Part shown: positions 24,890-33,709 of the stretch, piece after piece
Layout of the letters: each line of letters starts with the position of its first letter
Position numbering within the stretch: the first letter of the stretch is position 1
NCBI RefSeq assembly: GCF_900115635.1
Contig: NZ_FOXE01000004.1
Span: 62,001-126,000, forward strand
Origin: Oscillibacter sp. PC13
GTDB taxonomy: Bacteria > Bacillota > Clostridia > Oscillospirales > Oscillospiraceae
Direction of reading: 5' to 3'
DNA: 64,000 nt
Position numbers and translations under genes: made by a program
Notes under the pieces: generated by a model
What the model saw: the letters and a program-made list of their open reading frames with translations, nothing else
Databases searched by the model: none
What the model was told of the DNA's origin: nothing

Positions 24890-26359
24890 ATGGCTTTGGG
24901 ATTTATGAATCTTTTGAAACAGTATAAAAATTGGGATATTGACAGGGATATTATCGTGGTAGATAGACCGCCTATGTTTTCTGCTGAGACCGCCAAGAAT
25001 TATGATTACCCTGTTTTTTGTGTTAATTCAGAGAAAGGCATCTACTATCAGAAAAAGAGAGGCGAATATTTTGATTTGGTTTTGGTAGATAGGAGAGGTT
25101 CATCTGTTGTGATGAAGAACACCTTTGTAGCTGCCACAAATCAAAAGGGTACTTGCTGTATTGTCAGAAATGAAAAGGAAAATAAGAACTATCTACTTGA
25201 TACAAGAGGAGATTTGTTTTTGCTTCCTGAAGCAAGTAAGAAAGCACATTTCTTTGGTCCAGGACAGTATGGTTTTGCCTTTGATAAAAAGAGTGGTACT
25301 TATAAAATACAGGATTACCAAGGGATTATCTTGTGGAATATCAAGACTATGAGTGACGAAGATGTTGCTCTCTATCAAGAAGAAACCAGAGCAGACAAGT
25401 CTCTGCAAATTAACCCCAAGTTCAAAAAGTTTATCATTCAAAAGCGGTTTAGGAAACAAAGATACTTGTGTTTTACCTGCAACAGTAGTAAGCAAGGTCA
25501 GATTGTTAAATGGCTGATGGGAAATGGTTTGCCGTACTCTGTTATGCCAAATGTTTTTAGTGATGACGACACCTTGAACATTATGGTTGAAGTGAGCGCG
25601 GATACCTGCAAAAATGAAAGTGTCTTATTTTTGCTTTCAAAGTACAAAAGCACCTATTCCATCTTCAATGTGCCTATTGATAAGTATCTGTCTGCAATCA
25701 ATTCGTATGAAGCAAGGCATGACTTCACACTCAATCTTCCTACATTGAAAGATGCAGAATTGAGGATGTGTGATTCTGTTATTAATACAATGCGAGAACT
25801 ACTTTGGTTGCGCTCAGATGAACAGATTTATCGTAAGGTTTTTAAGCCAATTCTGAGTTTGTTCTATGTGGGTGTGAATTACAATTCCAACAACTCCTTC
25901 TCGTATGCCTTTGCTCTCATGGGGAATGATACTTTTGATTCTGTTAAAAACCCGTTTTTCAATAAGGAAGAATTGCAAAAATATGAGTCTTCTCTGCTTC
26001 TGAAGATGGAGAGCGAAGGCATCAAGGTCAGTAAGTGGAAGAGTGAGGTTGAAATGTTTGTCTTGATAGGCAAACACTATCCCGATTCTATTTATCAATA
26101 TCATTCTAAGTGGCTAGGGCAACAATCCCTAGATGTTTATGTCCCCTCTCTCAATACAGGATTTGAGTATCAGGGAAGACAACATTTTGAGGTCGTAGAG
26201 TATTTTGGTGGAGAAGAAGGGTTGAAGGCTGCACAAGAAAGAGATGCCAGAAAAAAGAAACTCTGTGAGGAACAAGGAGTTGCCTTGGTATATTGGGGTT
26301 ATGATGAGCCTGTGAGCGACATGGTTTTAAAAAAGAAGTTAAAAAAAGTCTACAAGTGA
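24890..26359 (+). CDS. Large protein with C-terminal PD-(D/E)XK nuclease-like domain
   Basis: 489 residues; the ATG follows GAGGGGTGA. The last 110 residues follow the pattern of a restriction-endonuclease-like fold: an acidic helix SEVEMFVLIGKHYPDS, then LDVYVPSLN (D415), FEYQGRQHFEVVEYFGGEEG (E426-x-Q428) and ERDARKKKLCEEQGVALVYW. This D...ExQ arrangement followed by RDxxKxxLCxxxG is seen in Vsr-like and other small DNA nucleases. The first 380 residues match nothing I recognise; they hold several beta-rich stretches (NYLLDTRGDLFLLPEA) and a middle helical part. It is the only gene of the inserted element and has AT-rich codon use unlike its neighbours. Possible roles are defence cargo, a site-specific nuclease used for mobility, or DNA repair. 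Confidence 0.7.
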   Translation: MALGFMNLLKQYKNWDIDRDIIVVDRPPMFSAETAKNYDYPVFCVNSEKGIYYQKKRGEYFDLVLVDRRGSSVVMKNTFVAATNQKGTCCIVRNEKENKNYLLDTRGDLFLLPEASKKAHFFGPGQYGFAFDKKSGTYKIQDYQGIILWNIKTMSDEDVALYQEETRADKSLQINPKFKKFIIQKRFRKQRYLCFTCNSSKQGQIVKWLMGNGLPYSVMPNVFSDDDTLNIMVEVSADTCKNESVLFLLSKYKSTYSIFNVPIDKYLSAINSYEARHDFTLNLPTLKDAELRMCDSVINTMRELLWLRSDEQIYRKVFKPILSLFYVGVNYNSNNSFSYAFALMGNDTFDSVKNPFFNKEELQKYESSLLLKMESEGIKVSKWKSEVEMFVLIGKHYPDSIYQYHSKWLGQQSLDVYVPSLNTGFEYQGRQHFEVVEYFGGEEGLKAAQERDARKKKLCEEQGVALVYWGYDEPVSDMVLKKKLKKVYK

Positions 26360-26385
26360 TTTTAAGGAGCGAGATAAGCTATCTC

Positions 26386-26428
26386 TAAAAAACACCCGCC
26401 TCGGTTCAAAGCGAGGTGGGTGTTTTTT
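26386..26428 (+). terminator. Terminator of the nuclease-like gene
   Basis: AAAAAACACCCGCCTCG pairs with CGAGGTGGGTGTTTTTT around a short loop, a strong hairpin with a T-run just inside the right end of the element. Confidence 0.9.
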
Positions 26429-26444
26429 CGCGTGCACAAAATTT

Positions 26445-26462
26445 TTAACTTAATGACATTGG
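26445..26462 (-). repeat. Right terminal inverted repeat
   Basis: TTAACTTAATGACATTGG, exact complement of 24217-24234. Confidence 0.85.
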
Positions 26463-26468
26463 GCCGCA

Positions 26469-26484
26469 GCCAGTCCCTTTCTTC
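26469..26484 (+). terminator. Right half of the split terminator
   Basis: GCCAGTCCCTTTCTTC, complementary in its first 12 bases to 24199-24210 on the other side of the element. Confidence 0.7.
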
Positions 26485-26565
26485 AACTTCCGATTCTTTT
26501 TTGGGGGTTCAATGGTGTTTGCTTCCCCTTCGGATATTCAACTGCTGTTTTAAGGGCTCCTTTAC

Positions 26566-26922
26566 CTATCCCTGCTCCGTAGTTTCCAATACTTCAGGAG
26601 CATTCTCGTTGACATCTGCCGATTCGATATCTGGAAGTTCCAAATATTTGGCGAACCGGCCTTCTAAAAATACCAAATCAATCTTATCATCCGCCAATGT
26701 AATCTTATAGTAATACCCGCTGGAAATGATTACACGATTCCCCGAAAGGGTGATGTTTTCTATAGTTTCTCCGTTCCCGCCATACCACCGTAAGGCACAG
26801 CTCCAACCTTCGCCGTTTGCCGCGCCGCCCTTTGAATACGTAAGAGCACAGATATTGTCTGTTATGTATTTCATATCGTCCGCGGCTGTATATTGAGTCG
26901 TATGTGTACGCGATTCATGGCA
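26566..26922 (-). pseudogene. Remnant of an unknown protein gene
   Basis: The minus strand encodes an ordinary-looking protein piece (YITDNICALTYSKGGAANGE, ITLSGNRVIISSGYYYKI, LVFLEGRFAKYLELPDIESA) ending at 26566. The frame upstream has no start with a ribosome site and soon runs antisense to another gene. It looks like the 3' part of a decayed gene, perhaps of a secreted or lipoprotein type; the family is not identified. The stretches 26485-26565 and 26923-27061 hold nothing further that I can support. Confidence 0.4.
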
Positions 26923-27061
26923 GCTTAAGCGAAAACAAAAATATAGGAATTTTGGATGTCCGCTGTTGCAATTGCACTGTCCAGCTGCCGAAAAAACGGA
27001 TACAGTAAAACTGAAAAACTCCCATCGAGCACGAAGGCTGATGGCGAAAGGAGACTGCTTT

Positions 27062-27433
27062 ATGCCGCTGTTTGCATTGAAATCCCTGTCCAATTCTTAC
27101 TTACTAGAGAATGCTTCTGACGATCTCCGGGAATCCCACCGGGCAGGCCAGTACCGGGTGGGGCGGGAGGCTATTTATTTCCCGGCCTTTCCGGGTACTA
27201 AGTATCTGCCCTTTGCGGCACTGGCCAAGGTCTGGACAAAAAATACAGCCATCGCGGTGACGGGCTGCTGTGGTAAGCAGTTGCCTATGGTGCGGCTCCG
27301 GGCCTATTACGACGGGGAGTTTTACCAGGACTTCCTGTTTGAAACGCAGAAGGAGGCGGATGCGGTGCTGAATGCCATCCGGCTGTTCCAGCCGGATATT
27401 CCGCTGGAACGGGATACCACACCCCGCGCATAA
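27062..27433 (+). CDS. Conserved-looking protein of unknown function
   Basis: ATG 27062 lies nine bases after AGGAG. The 123-residue protein starts MPLFALKSLSNSYLLENASD and contains RVGREAIYFPAFPGTKYLPF, then VRLRAYYDGEFYQDFLFETQKEAD. The alternating strands and a last helix suggest a small beta-rich fold of PH-like type, but I do not recognise the family. A strong terminator follows directly. Confidence 0.7.
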   Translation: MPLFALKSLSNSYLLENASDDLRESHRAGQYRVGREAIYFPAFPGTKYLPFAALAKVWTKNTAIAVTGCCGKQLPMVRLRAYYDGEFYQDFLFETQKEADAVLNAIRLFQPDIPLERDTTPRA

Positions 27434-27443
27434 CCCACAAGCG

Positions 27444-27476
27444 CAAAAAAACCGCCGCTATCAGCGGCGGTTTTTT
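27444..27476. terminator. Bidirectional terminator
   Basis: ACCGCCGCT / AGCGGCGGT hairpin with an A-run before and a T-run after it. Confidence 0.9.
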
Positions 27477-27602
27477 AAAATGAATTTCAAAGATATTCCG
27501 TGAGGTATTTTGGTGGGTGCCGGTGATGCCGCGGTCTGACAGAACCATCAACGGGTCCGGGCGGCCTGTCCGGTTTCTCATGCACAAAAGCGCCGCACAC
27601 TG

Positions 27603-28115
27603 TCACAGCAGCTTTTTCCGCTCCTGATAATCCGGAAGGTACTGGCGCAGAAGGGCATAAAATTGGGGGCCATGATTTTTCACCCGAATATGACATAGCT
27701 CATGAACTACTACCAAATCGACAGCCGATTCCGGGCAGTTCATCAGAAAGCAGGAAAAACAAAGACTGTTTTTTCCGCTGCAGCTGCCATATCGGGTCCG
27801 GGCGGAAGTGATTTTAATGCCGGTGGGGGAGACTCCCATTTTTTTGCTCCACTCCGCAACCTTCGGCGGTAAAATGTCGCGTGCTTTGCGTTTCAGCGCG
27901 TCAATCTCATGCTTGGTGGGAACGGGTGGCAAAGTCTCCGCCCGCAGCCTTTGCCGTTCCAGATGGACGGCAATCCAATCCGCATGCTGCTGTACAAAAG
28001 CGTCAATCCGATCCCGGGACAAAGCGCGGGGGGAGCGCACTACCACACGGCAGTCCCGGGTAATTTCCAAAGCCAACGTACGCCGGCGGGAACGAATAAT
28101 TTCATAAGTATCCAT
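27603..28115 (-). CDS. Zinc metalloprotease, YgjP/DUF45 type
   Basis: The 170-residue protein carries the HExxH motif as VVVHELCHIRVKNHGPQFYALL, with the third ligand His in the same segment, and the family's TRYGSCSGKNSLCFSCFLMNC block. The N-terminus RSRRRTLALEITRDCRVVVR also fits DUF45/SprT-like (WLM) proteins. In bacteria these are often linked to restriction-modification or DNA repair genes, but here it stands alone. Confidence 0.9.
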   Translation of the reverse strand: MDTYEIIRSRRRTLALEITRDCRVVVRSPRALSRDRIDAFVQQHADWIAVHLERQRLRAETLPPVPTKHEIDALKRKARDILPPKVAEWSKKMGVSPTGIKITSARTRYGSCSGKNSLCFSCFLMNCPESAVDLVVVHELCHIRVKNHGPQFYALLRQYLPDYQERKKLL

Positions 28116-28263
28116 GGCAATAACATAGCATACCTGGCGAGAAAATACAAGGAGATGAAAATATTTACAAAATTAAAAAATAAAGGAGCGGAATTAACGG
28201 TATGCTTAACTCGAGAACAATGTGAATAAAGCGGAAATATTTTTGGAAAATACAAAAAGTGTA

Positions 28264-28291
28264 TTGCTTTTTGAAAAATAAGCGATATACT
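28264..28291 (+). promoter_or_regulatory. Promoter of the phosphoketolase gene
   Basis: TTGCTT (28264-28269), a 16-base spacer and TATACT (28286-28291), 34 bases before the ATG. Confidence 0.6.
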
Positions 28292-28324
28292 AAAGTTAAA
28301 CGATTACAAAAAGGGGGAACTATT

Positions 28325-30769
28325 ATGCCAAAAGCTGCTCGGAGGGTGGCAAATACAAGACCTAAAGCAAATACCCGCCTTTCCAAGAGACCGCTGCTGA
28401 CGCCGGATCAGCTTAAGCAGATTGACGCTTATTGGCGGGCTGCCAACTATCTGACTGCCTGCCAGCTGTATCTGTTGGACAATCCGCTGCTGAAGCGCCC
28501 GTTGACTGCCGGAGACCTGAAGCAGACGATTGTGGGCCACTGGGGCACTTGCCCGGGGCAGAACTTCATCTATACCCACTTGGATCGGATTATCAAGCGG
28601 GAGGATCTGGATATGATCTACCTGTCCGGCCCTGGCCACGGCGGAAACGCCATGATTGCGCAGGACTGGTTAGACGGCAGCTACACAGAGGTCTATCCAA
28701 ACATCACCCAGGATGAGAGCGGTATGCAGAAGCTGTTCAAGCAGTTCTCCTTTCCGGGCGGCGTCCCCAGCCACGTGGCGCCGGAGACACCCGGTTCCAT
28801 CAACGAGGGAGGAGAACTTGGCTATTCCCTGGCCCATGCCTTTGGCGCGGTGGCGGACAACCCCGACCTGATTGCCGCCTGCGTAGTGGGCGACGGCGAG
28901 GCGGAGACTGGTCCGCTGGCCACCTCCTGGCATTCCAATAAGTTCCTTAATCCCATTACTGACGGCGCAGTACTGCCGATTCTGCACCTGAACGGATTCA
29001 AAATTGCAAACCCCACCGTGTTCTCCCGCATCTCCCACGAGGAACTGGAACAGTTCTTCCGCGGCTGCGGCTGGGAGCCCCGGTTTGTGGAGGGTGACGA
29101 TCCGGAGGCCATGCACCAGCAGATGGCGGCGACTTTGGACTGGGCCATCCGGGAGATCCAGCGGATTCAGGACTATGCCCGCAGCACGGGAGATACCACT
29201 CGTCCGCGCTGGCCAGTGATTATACTCCGCACGCCCAAGGGCTGGACTGGTCCCAAGGAGGTGGACGGCAATGCGGTGGAAGGCGCCTTCCGTGCGCATC
29301 AAGTCCCCATCTCTATGGGGGCGGACACGGAAAGGCACCTGCCGCTGCTGGAACAGTGGCTGCGCAGCTACCATCCCGAGGAACTGTTTGACGAGGACGG
29401 CCGCCCCGTGGAGCTGATTCGCAGCTTCCCGCCCACCGGGAACCGGCGCATGGGTGCCAATCCCCATACCAACGGTGGTCTGCTGCTCCGTGATCTGCGG
29501 ACCCCGGATTTCCGGGATTACGCCCTGGATGTCCCTGCTCCCGGCGCTGTGGAAGCGCAGGATATGCTGGTGCTGGGCAGCTATGTCCGGGATGTGATGA
29601 AGCTGAACATGGATGCCCGAAACTTCCGCATCTTCGCTCCTGACGAGACGGCCAGTAACCGCCTGGGCCCCGTGTTCGAAGTGACGGGCCGCCGCTTCCT
29701 GGGCGAACGGCATGAGAATGAGGATCCGGAGGAGCACCTGGATCCGGACGGCCGGGTGATGGACTCCATGCTCTCCGAGCATATGTGCGAGGGCTGGCTG
29801 GAGGGGTATCTCCTGACCGGACGCCACGGCTTCTTCAACAGCTATGAGGCATTCATCCGCATTGTGGACTCCATGTTCGCCCAGCACGCCAAATGGCTGA
29901 AGACCTGCAATGAACTGCCCTGGCGGCAGGATATCGCGTCTCTCAACTATATTCTCTCTTCCAACGTCTGGCAGCAGGACCACAACGGCTTCACACACCA
30001 GGATCCCGGCTTCCTGGACCATGTGGCCAATAAAAAGGCGGATGTGGTGCGCATTTATCTGCCTCCCGATTCCAACTGCCTTTTAAGCGTGTTTGACCAC
30101 TGCATCCAGAGCCGGAACTACGTGAACGTGATGGTCACCAGCAAGCATCCCCGGCCCCAATGGCTGACCATGGATCAGGCAGTGAAGCATTGCACCCAGG
30201 GGATCGGCATCTGGGATTGGGCCAGCAACGACCAGGGCCAGGAGCCAGATGTAGTCATGGCCTGCTGCGGTGACACGCCCACCCTGGAGACACTGGCCGC
30301 GGTGACGATTCTGCGGAAGGAACTGCCAAACCTGAAAATCCGGGTAATCAACGTGGTGGATTTGATGAAGCTTCAGCCTCACACAGAGCATCCCCATGGC
30401 CTGACGGACGAGGAGTACGATATGCTCTTCACGAAGGACAAGCCTATTATCTTCGCTTATCATGGATATCCCACGCTGATTCACGAACTGACGTACCGCC
30501 GCCATAATAAGAACCTCCACGTCCGGGGCTATAAAGAAGAAGGCACCATCACCACACCCTTTGACATGCGTGTTCTAAACGATATTGACCGGTTCCACCT
30601 GGTCATCGATGTAGTGCGCCGCCTGCCGGAGCTGGGTAACCGGGGTGCTTACCTGGTTCAACGGATGAACGACAAGCTGGTGGAGCACAAGCAGTATATC
30701 AAGGATCACGGCGTGGATCTGCCGGAGATCCGAGAGTGGAAGTGGAACGAGGGAAGAGGCACAGAATAA
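28325..30769 (+). CDS. xfp: Xylulose-5-phosphate/fructose-6-phosphate phosphoketolase
   Basis: This thiamine-diphosphate enzyme splits xylulose-5-P or fructose-6-P with phosphate to acetyl-phosphate plus a smaller sugar phosphate. The 814-residue length is typical. Motifs are [19 protein letters not shown], the GPGHGGNA site, the thiamine-binding [20 protein letters not shown], and [20 protein letters not shown] in the middle domain. ATG 28325 follows AAAGGGGGAAC. A single-gene transcript with promoter and terminator. It would give acetyl-phosphate for ATP or acetyl-CoA. Confidence 0.97.
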   Translation: MPKAARRVANTRPKANTRLSKRPLLTPDQLKQIDAYWRAANYLTACQLYLLDNPLLKRPLTAGDLKQTIVGHWGTCPGQNFIYTHLDRIIKREDLDMIYLSGPGHGGNAMIAQDWLDGSYTEVYPNITQDESGMQKLFKQFSFPGGVPSHVAPETPGSINEGGELGYSLAHAFGAVADNPDLIAACVVGDGEAETGPLATSWHSNKFLNPITDGAVLPILHLNGFKIANPTVFSRISHEELEQFFRGCGWEPRFVEGDDPEAMHQQMAATLDWAIREIQRIQDYARSTGDTTRPRWPVIILRTPKGWTGPKEVDGNAVEGAFRAHQVPISMGADTERHLPLLEQWLRSYHPEELFDEDGRPVELIRSFPPTGNRRMGANPHTNGGLLLRDLRTPDFRDYALDVPAPGAVEAQDMLVLGSYVRDVMKLNMDARNFRIFAPDETASNRLGPVFEVTGRRFLGERHENEDPEEHLDPDGRVMDSMLSEHMCEGWLEGYLLTGRHGFFNSYEAFIRIVDSMFAQHAKWLKTCNELPWRQDIASLNYILSSNVWQQDHNGFTHQDPGFLDHVANKKADVVRIYLPPDSNCLLSVFDHCIQSRNYVNVMVTSKHPRPQWLTMDQAVKHCTQGIGIWDWASNDQGQEPDVVMACCGDTPTLETLAAVTILRKELPNLKIRVINVVDLMKLQPHTEHPHGLTDEEYDMLFTKDKPIIFAYHGYPTLIHELTYRRHNKNLHVRGYKEEGTITTPFDMRVLNDIDRFHLVIDVVRRLPELGNRGAYLVQRMNDKLVEHKQYIKDHGVDLPEIREWKWNEGRGTE

Positions 30770-30791
30770 ATCTCTCAAAAAGAAGCAGGAA

Positions 30792-30820
30792 GCGGGACCG
30801 CTCTGGCGGTCCCGCTTTTT
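30792..30820 (+). terminator. Terminator of xfp
   Basis: GCGGGACCG-CTCTGG-CGGTCCCGC followed by TTTTTT. Confidence 0.9.
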
Positions 30821-30873
30821 TACTGTCAGGCGCTTTAAGATAGCCTGAATGATCAATACACATGCTCCGGCCG

Positions 30874-31407
30874 TCAGTCCAGACTGATCCGGGAAATGTC
30901 GGCAGGATTCACATAAATCACCGCTTCTTCCAGCAGGGCTGGAATGTAGTCACCCAGGCGGTGTGCCTTAATATCAGATAGAACCTGATCCTTGCAGGCT
31001 ATCAACAGCGCCAAATCGCTGCAGGAGTGTCCCTGCCAGGAGAAGTGGAGCCACTCCTGATCTTTTTCTGAGGAGTAGTCCGCCCAGACACCGGCCTCCG
31101 GACCGGCAGACTGATAGGTGATCTCCCACTGGAGGGTACCTGGAGTCACGTCGTTGCTGGCTTCCAGGCGGACCACATCCTTCAAGCGGACAGTGCCAAC
31201 GCCGGAGTAGTCCTGAATGGAGACCGAGCCGACGGTACTCTCCAGCTGAACGGTAAAGCACTGGGTGCGGCGCTGGGCGCCGTCAATGAGCTGTTCCCCG
31301 GCATAGCTGAAGGAAGAAAACTCAGAAAAAGCCACGCCGGCGCCGATGCCGCCCAACAGCAGCCCGCTGCAGAGAAGGCCCAGCATGATCAAACGGAGGT
31401 TACGCAT
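30874..31407 (-). CDS. Membrane-anchored protein of a PadR/DUF1700 operon (DUF4097-like)
   Basis: 177 residues: an N-terminal hydrophobic helix (LRLIMLGLLCSGLLLGGIGAG) and then an outside beta-rich domain (FTVQLESTVGSVSIQDYSGV, RLEASNDVTPGTLQWEI), of the adhesin-like kind often coded next to DUF1700 genes. Its start overlaps the end of the DUF1700 gene by eight bases, so translation is coupled. The function is unknown; related operons respond to envelope stress. Confidence 0.7.
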   Translation of the reverse strand: MRNLRLIMLGLLCSGLLLGGIGAGVAFSEFSSFSYAGEQLIDGAQRRTQCFTVQLESTVGSVSIQDYSGVGTVRLKDVVRLEASNDVTPGTLQWEITYQSAGPEAGVWADYSSEKDQEWLHFSWQGHSCSDLALLIACKDQVLSDIKAHRLGDYIPALLEEAVIYVNPADISRISLD

Positions 31408-32287
31408 GATGATTCACCTCTTCTCTCTCCGGCTGCGAGGCAGCCAGTTCTACTGTCCGAACGATGATTTCAGCGGGAGACGCTTCTATTGCCTGGGACT
31501 CCTCCGGATTTTCTGCCGGGAGAGGGCGATGCCAGATCAGGGTGATGCCAAGTCCCAGAATCGCGGCACAACAGAGGACGGCTCCCAGGCAGCACAGTAG
31601 AATTCCAATCAATGGATAGCCCTGTATCAGCAGCACGGCCAGAAGCCCGATGCCCACCAACGCCAACATTCCGGCCGCAATAAACGGAACGGCGCACAGG
31701 GCCAGCAGAAGATTCCAGAGAAGCCGCAGCAGGCCGGTGCAAAGGCGTTTTACTGCACGCAGCACCTGGTGTCCCCGGTGGGAGGGGGTGGAAACCACGT
31801 TCATGTGGGGATCCTCCTTTACAGATTGTGGAACAGTGCTTTCTGATTGGGACGGGCGACGGAAGAGGCGGCGCAGAGCCAGACCGCACTGGTGAAAAAA
31901 AGAGACTGTCCACCGGCCCAGACGGTTCACACCGGCAGAGAGGCGCTGGCCGATGGAGCAGACACTGCTGGCGATACGTATGCCAAGACGGCGGAGTGTG
32001 CCCCCAGCTTTGGAACCGGCCCGCCGCAGAGCGCCGACCATATCTGCAGTTTCCTTTCCAGATGGCTCTGCCATCAGGCGAGCTGGGTCCACATGATAGG
32101 CCTCCAGAATTTCAGATGCCAGCTGCCCCGGGTCGCCAAAGTCGCGGATGGCCTCCTCTTCGGAAAGACCGGAAGCGGTGCGCAAATCGATGTGCTGCGC
32201 GTATTCCGCCAGAATATCTTGCTGCTCCGCATCCGCCAGAATGCGGATACGGCTCTGCAGATCCTTTAAAAATTCCTGCTTGTTCAT
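31400..32287 (-). CDS. DUF1700 family membrane protein
   Basis: The ATG at 32287 overlaps the padR stop and has AAAGGAG upstream. The 295-residue protein has the family's N-terminal helical part (MNKQEFLKDLQSRIRILADA, then EEEAIRDFGDPGQLASEILE), a long basic linker and three hydrophobic helices near residues 195-265. DUF1700 proteins are regularly paired with PadR regulators and DUF4097 proteins, as here; their biochemical role is unknown. Confidence 0.85.
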   Translation of the reverse strand: MNKQEFLKDLQSRIRILADAEQQDILAEYAQHIDLRTASGLSEEEAIRDFGDPGQLASEILEAYHVDPARLMAEPSGKETADMVGALRRAGSKAGGTLRRLGIRIASSVCSIGQRLSAGVNRLGRWTVSFFHQCGLALRRLFRRPSQSESTVPQSVKEDPHMNVVSTPSHRGHQVLRAVKRLCTGLLRLLWNLLLALCAVPFIAAGMLALVGIGLLAVLLIQGYPLIGILLCCLGAVLCCAAILGLGITLIWHRPLPAENPEESQAIEASPAEIIVRTVELAASQPEREEVNHHA

Positions 32288-32601
32288 TCCACATGCTCCT
32301 TTAAGAATGCGTTGACCTGTTTTGAAAACTGGATCCATTCCGACTCTAAAGCGTCCCGGTATAAAACACCGGCGGCAGTCAGGTGATAGTATTTTCGCGG
32401 CGGGCCCTCTGAAGACTCCCGGAGGTAGGTCTCAAAATAGTGCTCGTTGGTCAGACGTTTCAGCAGGGGGTAGATGGTGCCTTCATTTACATCCACAACT
32501 TTGGAGACTTCGGCCACCAGTTCATAGCCGTACATATCCCGCTTGCGGACAGATTCCAGCACAATCAGCTCCAGCACGCCCTTTTTGAACTGCGCGTTCA
32601 T
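32284..32601 (-). CDS. PadR-family transcriptional regulator
   Basis: 105 residues with a winged helix: KGVLELIVLESVRKRDMYGY, then VVDVNEGTIYPLLKRLTNEH and GPPRKYYHLTAAG are standard PadR motifs. It is the first gene of a three-gene leftward operon (padR, DUF1700, DUF4097-like) with overlapping starts, and probably represses this operon until an envelope-active compound appears. Confidence 0.92.
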   Translation of the reverse strand: MNAQFKKGVLELIVLESVRKRDMYGYELVAEVSKVVDVNEGTIYPLLKRLTNEHYFETYLRESSEGPPRKYYHLTAAGVLYRDALESEWIQFSKQVNAFLKEHVE

Positions 32602-32619
32602 AACATCTCCCCTTTGAGA

Positions 32620-32655
32620 ATGATATTATACCAACTACCTTGTATTGTCAAGTAC
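32620..32655 (-). promoter_or_regulatory. Promoter of the padR operon
   Basis: On the minus strand TTGACA is followed after 17 bases by TAATAT. A partial dyad (TACCTTG...CAAGTA) overlaps the -35 and could be the PadR site. Confidence 0.55.
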
Positions 32656-32782
32656 TAAAAATAATACTAAGAGAATATGAGAAACGATGCGCAAACAGGG
32701 TGAAAAGGGGATAGGAGCTGCCAAAAAGAGAAGCAGCGGAATATAAGAAGGCAGCTGGCATTCTGCCAGCCGCCTTGTTTGA

Positions 32783-33709
32783 TTATGCCAAAAAGCCCTT
32801 CAGGATGCAGTCCTCGGCCTCTTCCTCCGTGAGGCCCAGCGTCTCCAGCTTCAAAAGCTGGTCGCCGGCGATCTTGCCGATGGCGGCCTCGTGAACCAGC
32901 TGTGCCTCCGTGCAATTGGCGGTGATGGCGGGGATGGACTTGATCTTGGCGTCTCCCATGATGATGGAGTCGCACTGGACATGGCCAAAGCACTGGGCGT
33001 TGCCCACCATTCGGGGGTAGAACACCTGACTGGAGGAGTCCTGGGCCACGGAACGGGAGATCACCCGCCCCTTGGAGTTCTCTCCGTCCAGGTCGATTTC
33101 CATGTCGCTTTCCGCGACCTGCTCTCCATGGGTCAGCAGACGCTCAGTGATGACGGCCTCGGCATCCTTGCCGCAGACGATTTTGGTGTACCGCTTGGTG
33201 GAGTCCACACCCCGGATCTGGGTGGTGTCCATTTGGATGGAGGCACCCTCCTCCAGATAGACAATCGTCTGAGGGTTAAAGATCTTGCTGCCCTTGCCGT
33301 CGCCCTCGGCATAGTGCTTTTCCGTGTAATGCACATGGGAGTGCTTGCCCACGTGGAATGTGTGGATGCCGTCATGACGGCTGTCCTGGTCGCCGCAGTT
33401 GTGAATGCCACAGCCAGCCACAATTTCCACGCTGCAGTTCTCACCGATATAGAAGTCGTTGTATACCGTCTCCTCGATACCGGGCTTGGTGATGATCACA
33501 GGGATGTGGCAGGTTTCACCCACTGTGCCGTCCTTGATGCGGATGTCGATACCCGACTTGCCGTCAGTTTTGCCAGTGATATCGATATGCTCCGTGGACT
33601 GGCGGCCGTCGCAGCCAGTGTCCTTGCGAATATTGAAAGCACCCACGGGCTTGCCGATCAAATCGGCAATCTTTTCCAGTAGCTCGCGGTCAATTTCAGT
33701 TTCCATCAT
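32783..33709 (-). CDS. SufB/SufD-like scaffold protein of a minimal SUF system
   Basis: A 308-residue protein, shorter than classical SufB (about 465) or SufD (about 430), with a beta-helix core and family features: GIHNCGDQDSRHDGIHTFHV, VYLEEGASIQMDTTQIRGVD, NAQCFGHVQCDSIIMGDAKI and LVHEAAIGKIAGDQLL. It is translationally coupled to sufC upstream. With no sufS, sufU or second sufBD gene nearby, the pair fits the two-gene SUF-like minimal system (SmsCB) for iron-sulfur cluster assembly. Confidence 0.88.
   Translation of the reverse strand: MMETEIDRELLEKIADLIGKPVGAFNIRKDTGCDGRQSTEHIDITGKTDGKSGIDIRIKDGTVGETCHIPVIITKPGIEETVYNDFYIGENCSVEIVAGCGIHNCGDQDSRHDGIHTFHVGKHSHVHYTEKHYAEGDGKGSKIFNPQTIVYLEEGASIQMDTTQIRGVDSTKRYTKIVCGKDAEAVITERLLTHGEQVAESDMEIDLDGENSKGRVISRSVAQDSSSQVFYPRMVGNAQCFGHVQCDSIIMGDAKIKSIPAITANCTEAQLVHEAAIGKIAGDQLLKLETLGLTEEEAEDCILKGFLA

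Larger units (their letters stand above)
24217..26462. mobile_element. AT-rich inserted element with 18-bp perfect terminal inverted repeats
   Basis: The left end CCAATGTCATTAAGTTAA (24217-24234) is exactly complementary to the right end (26445-26462). Base composition drops sharply inside. The flanks GCCTGCAG and GCCGCAG look like an imperfect 7-8 bp target duplication, and the two halves of an intrinsic terminator lie outside. The only long gene is the nuclease-like one at 24890, so no transposase is evident. It may be a non-autonomous element moved by a transposase elsewhere, or one moved by its own unusual protein. A 12-bp copy of the end motif also lies inside at 24749. Confidence 0.8.
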
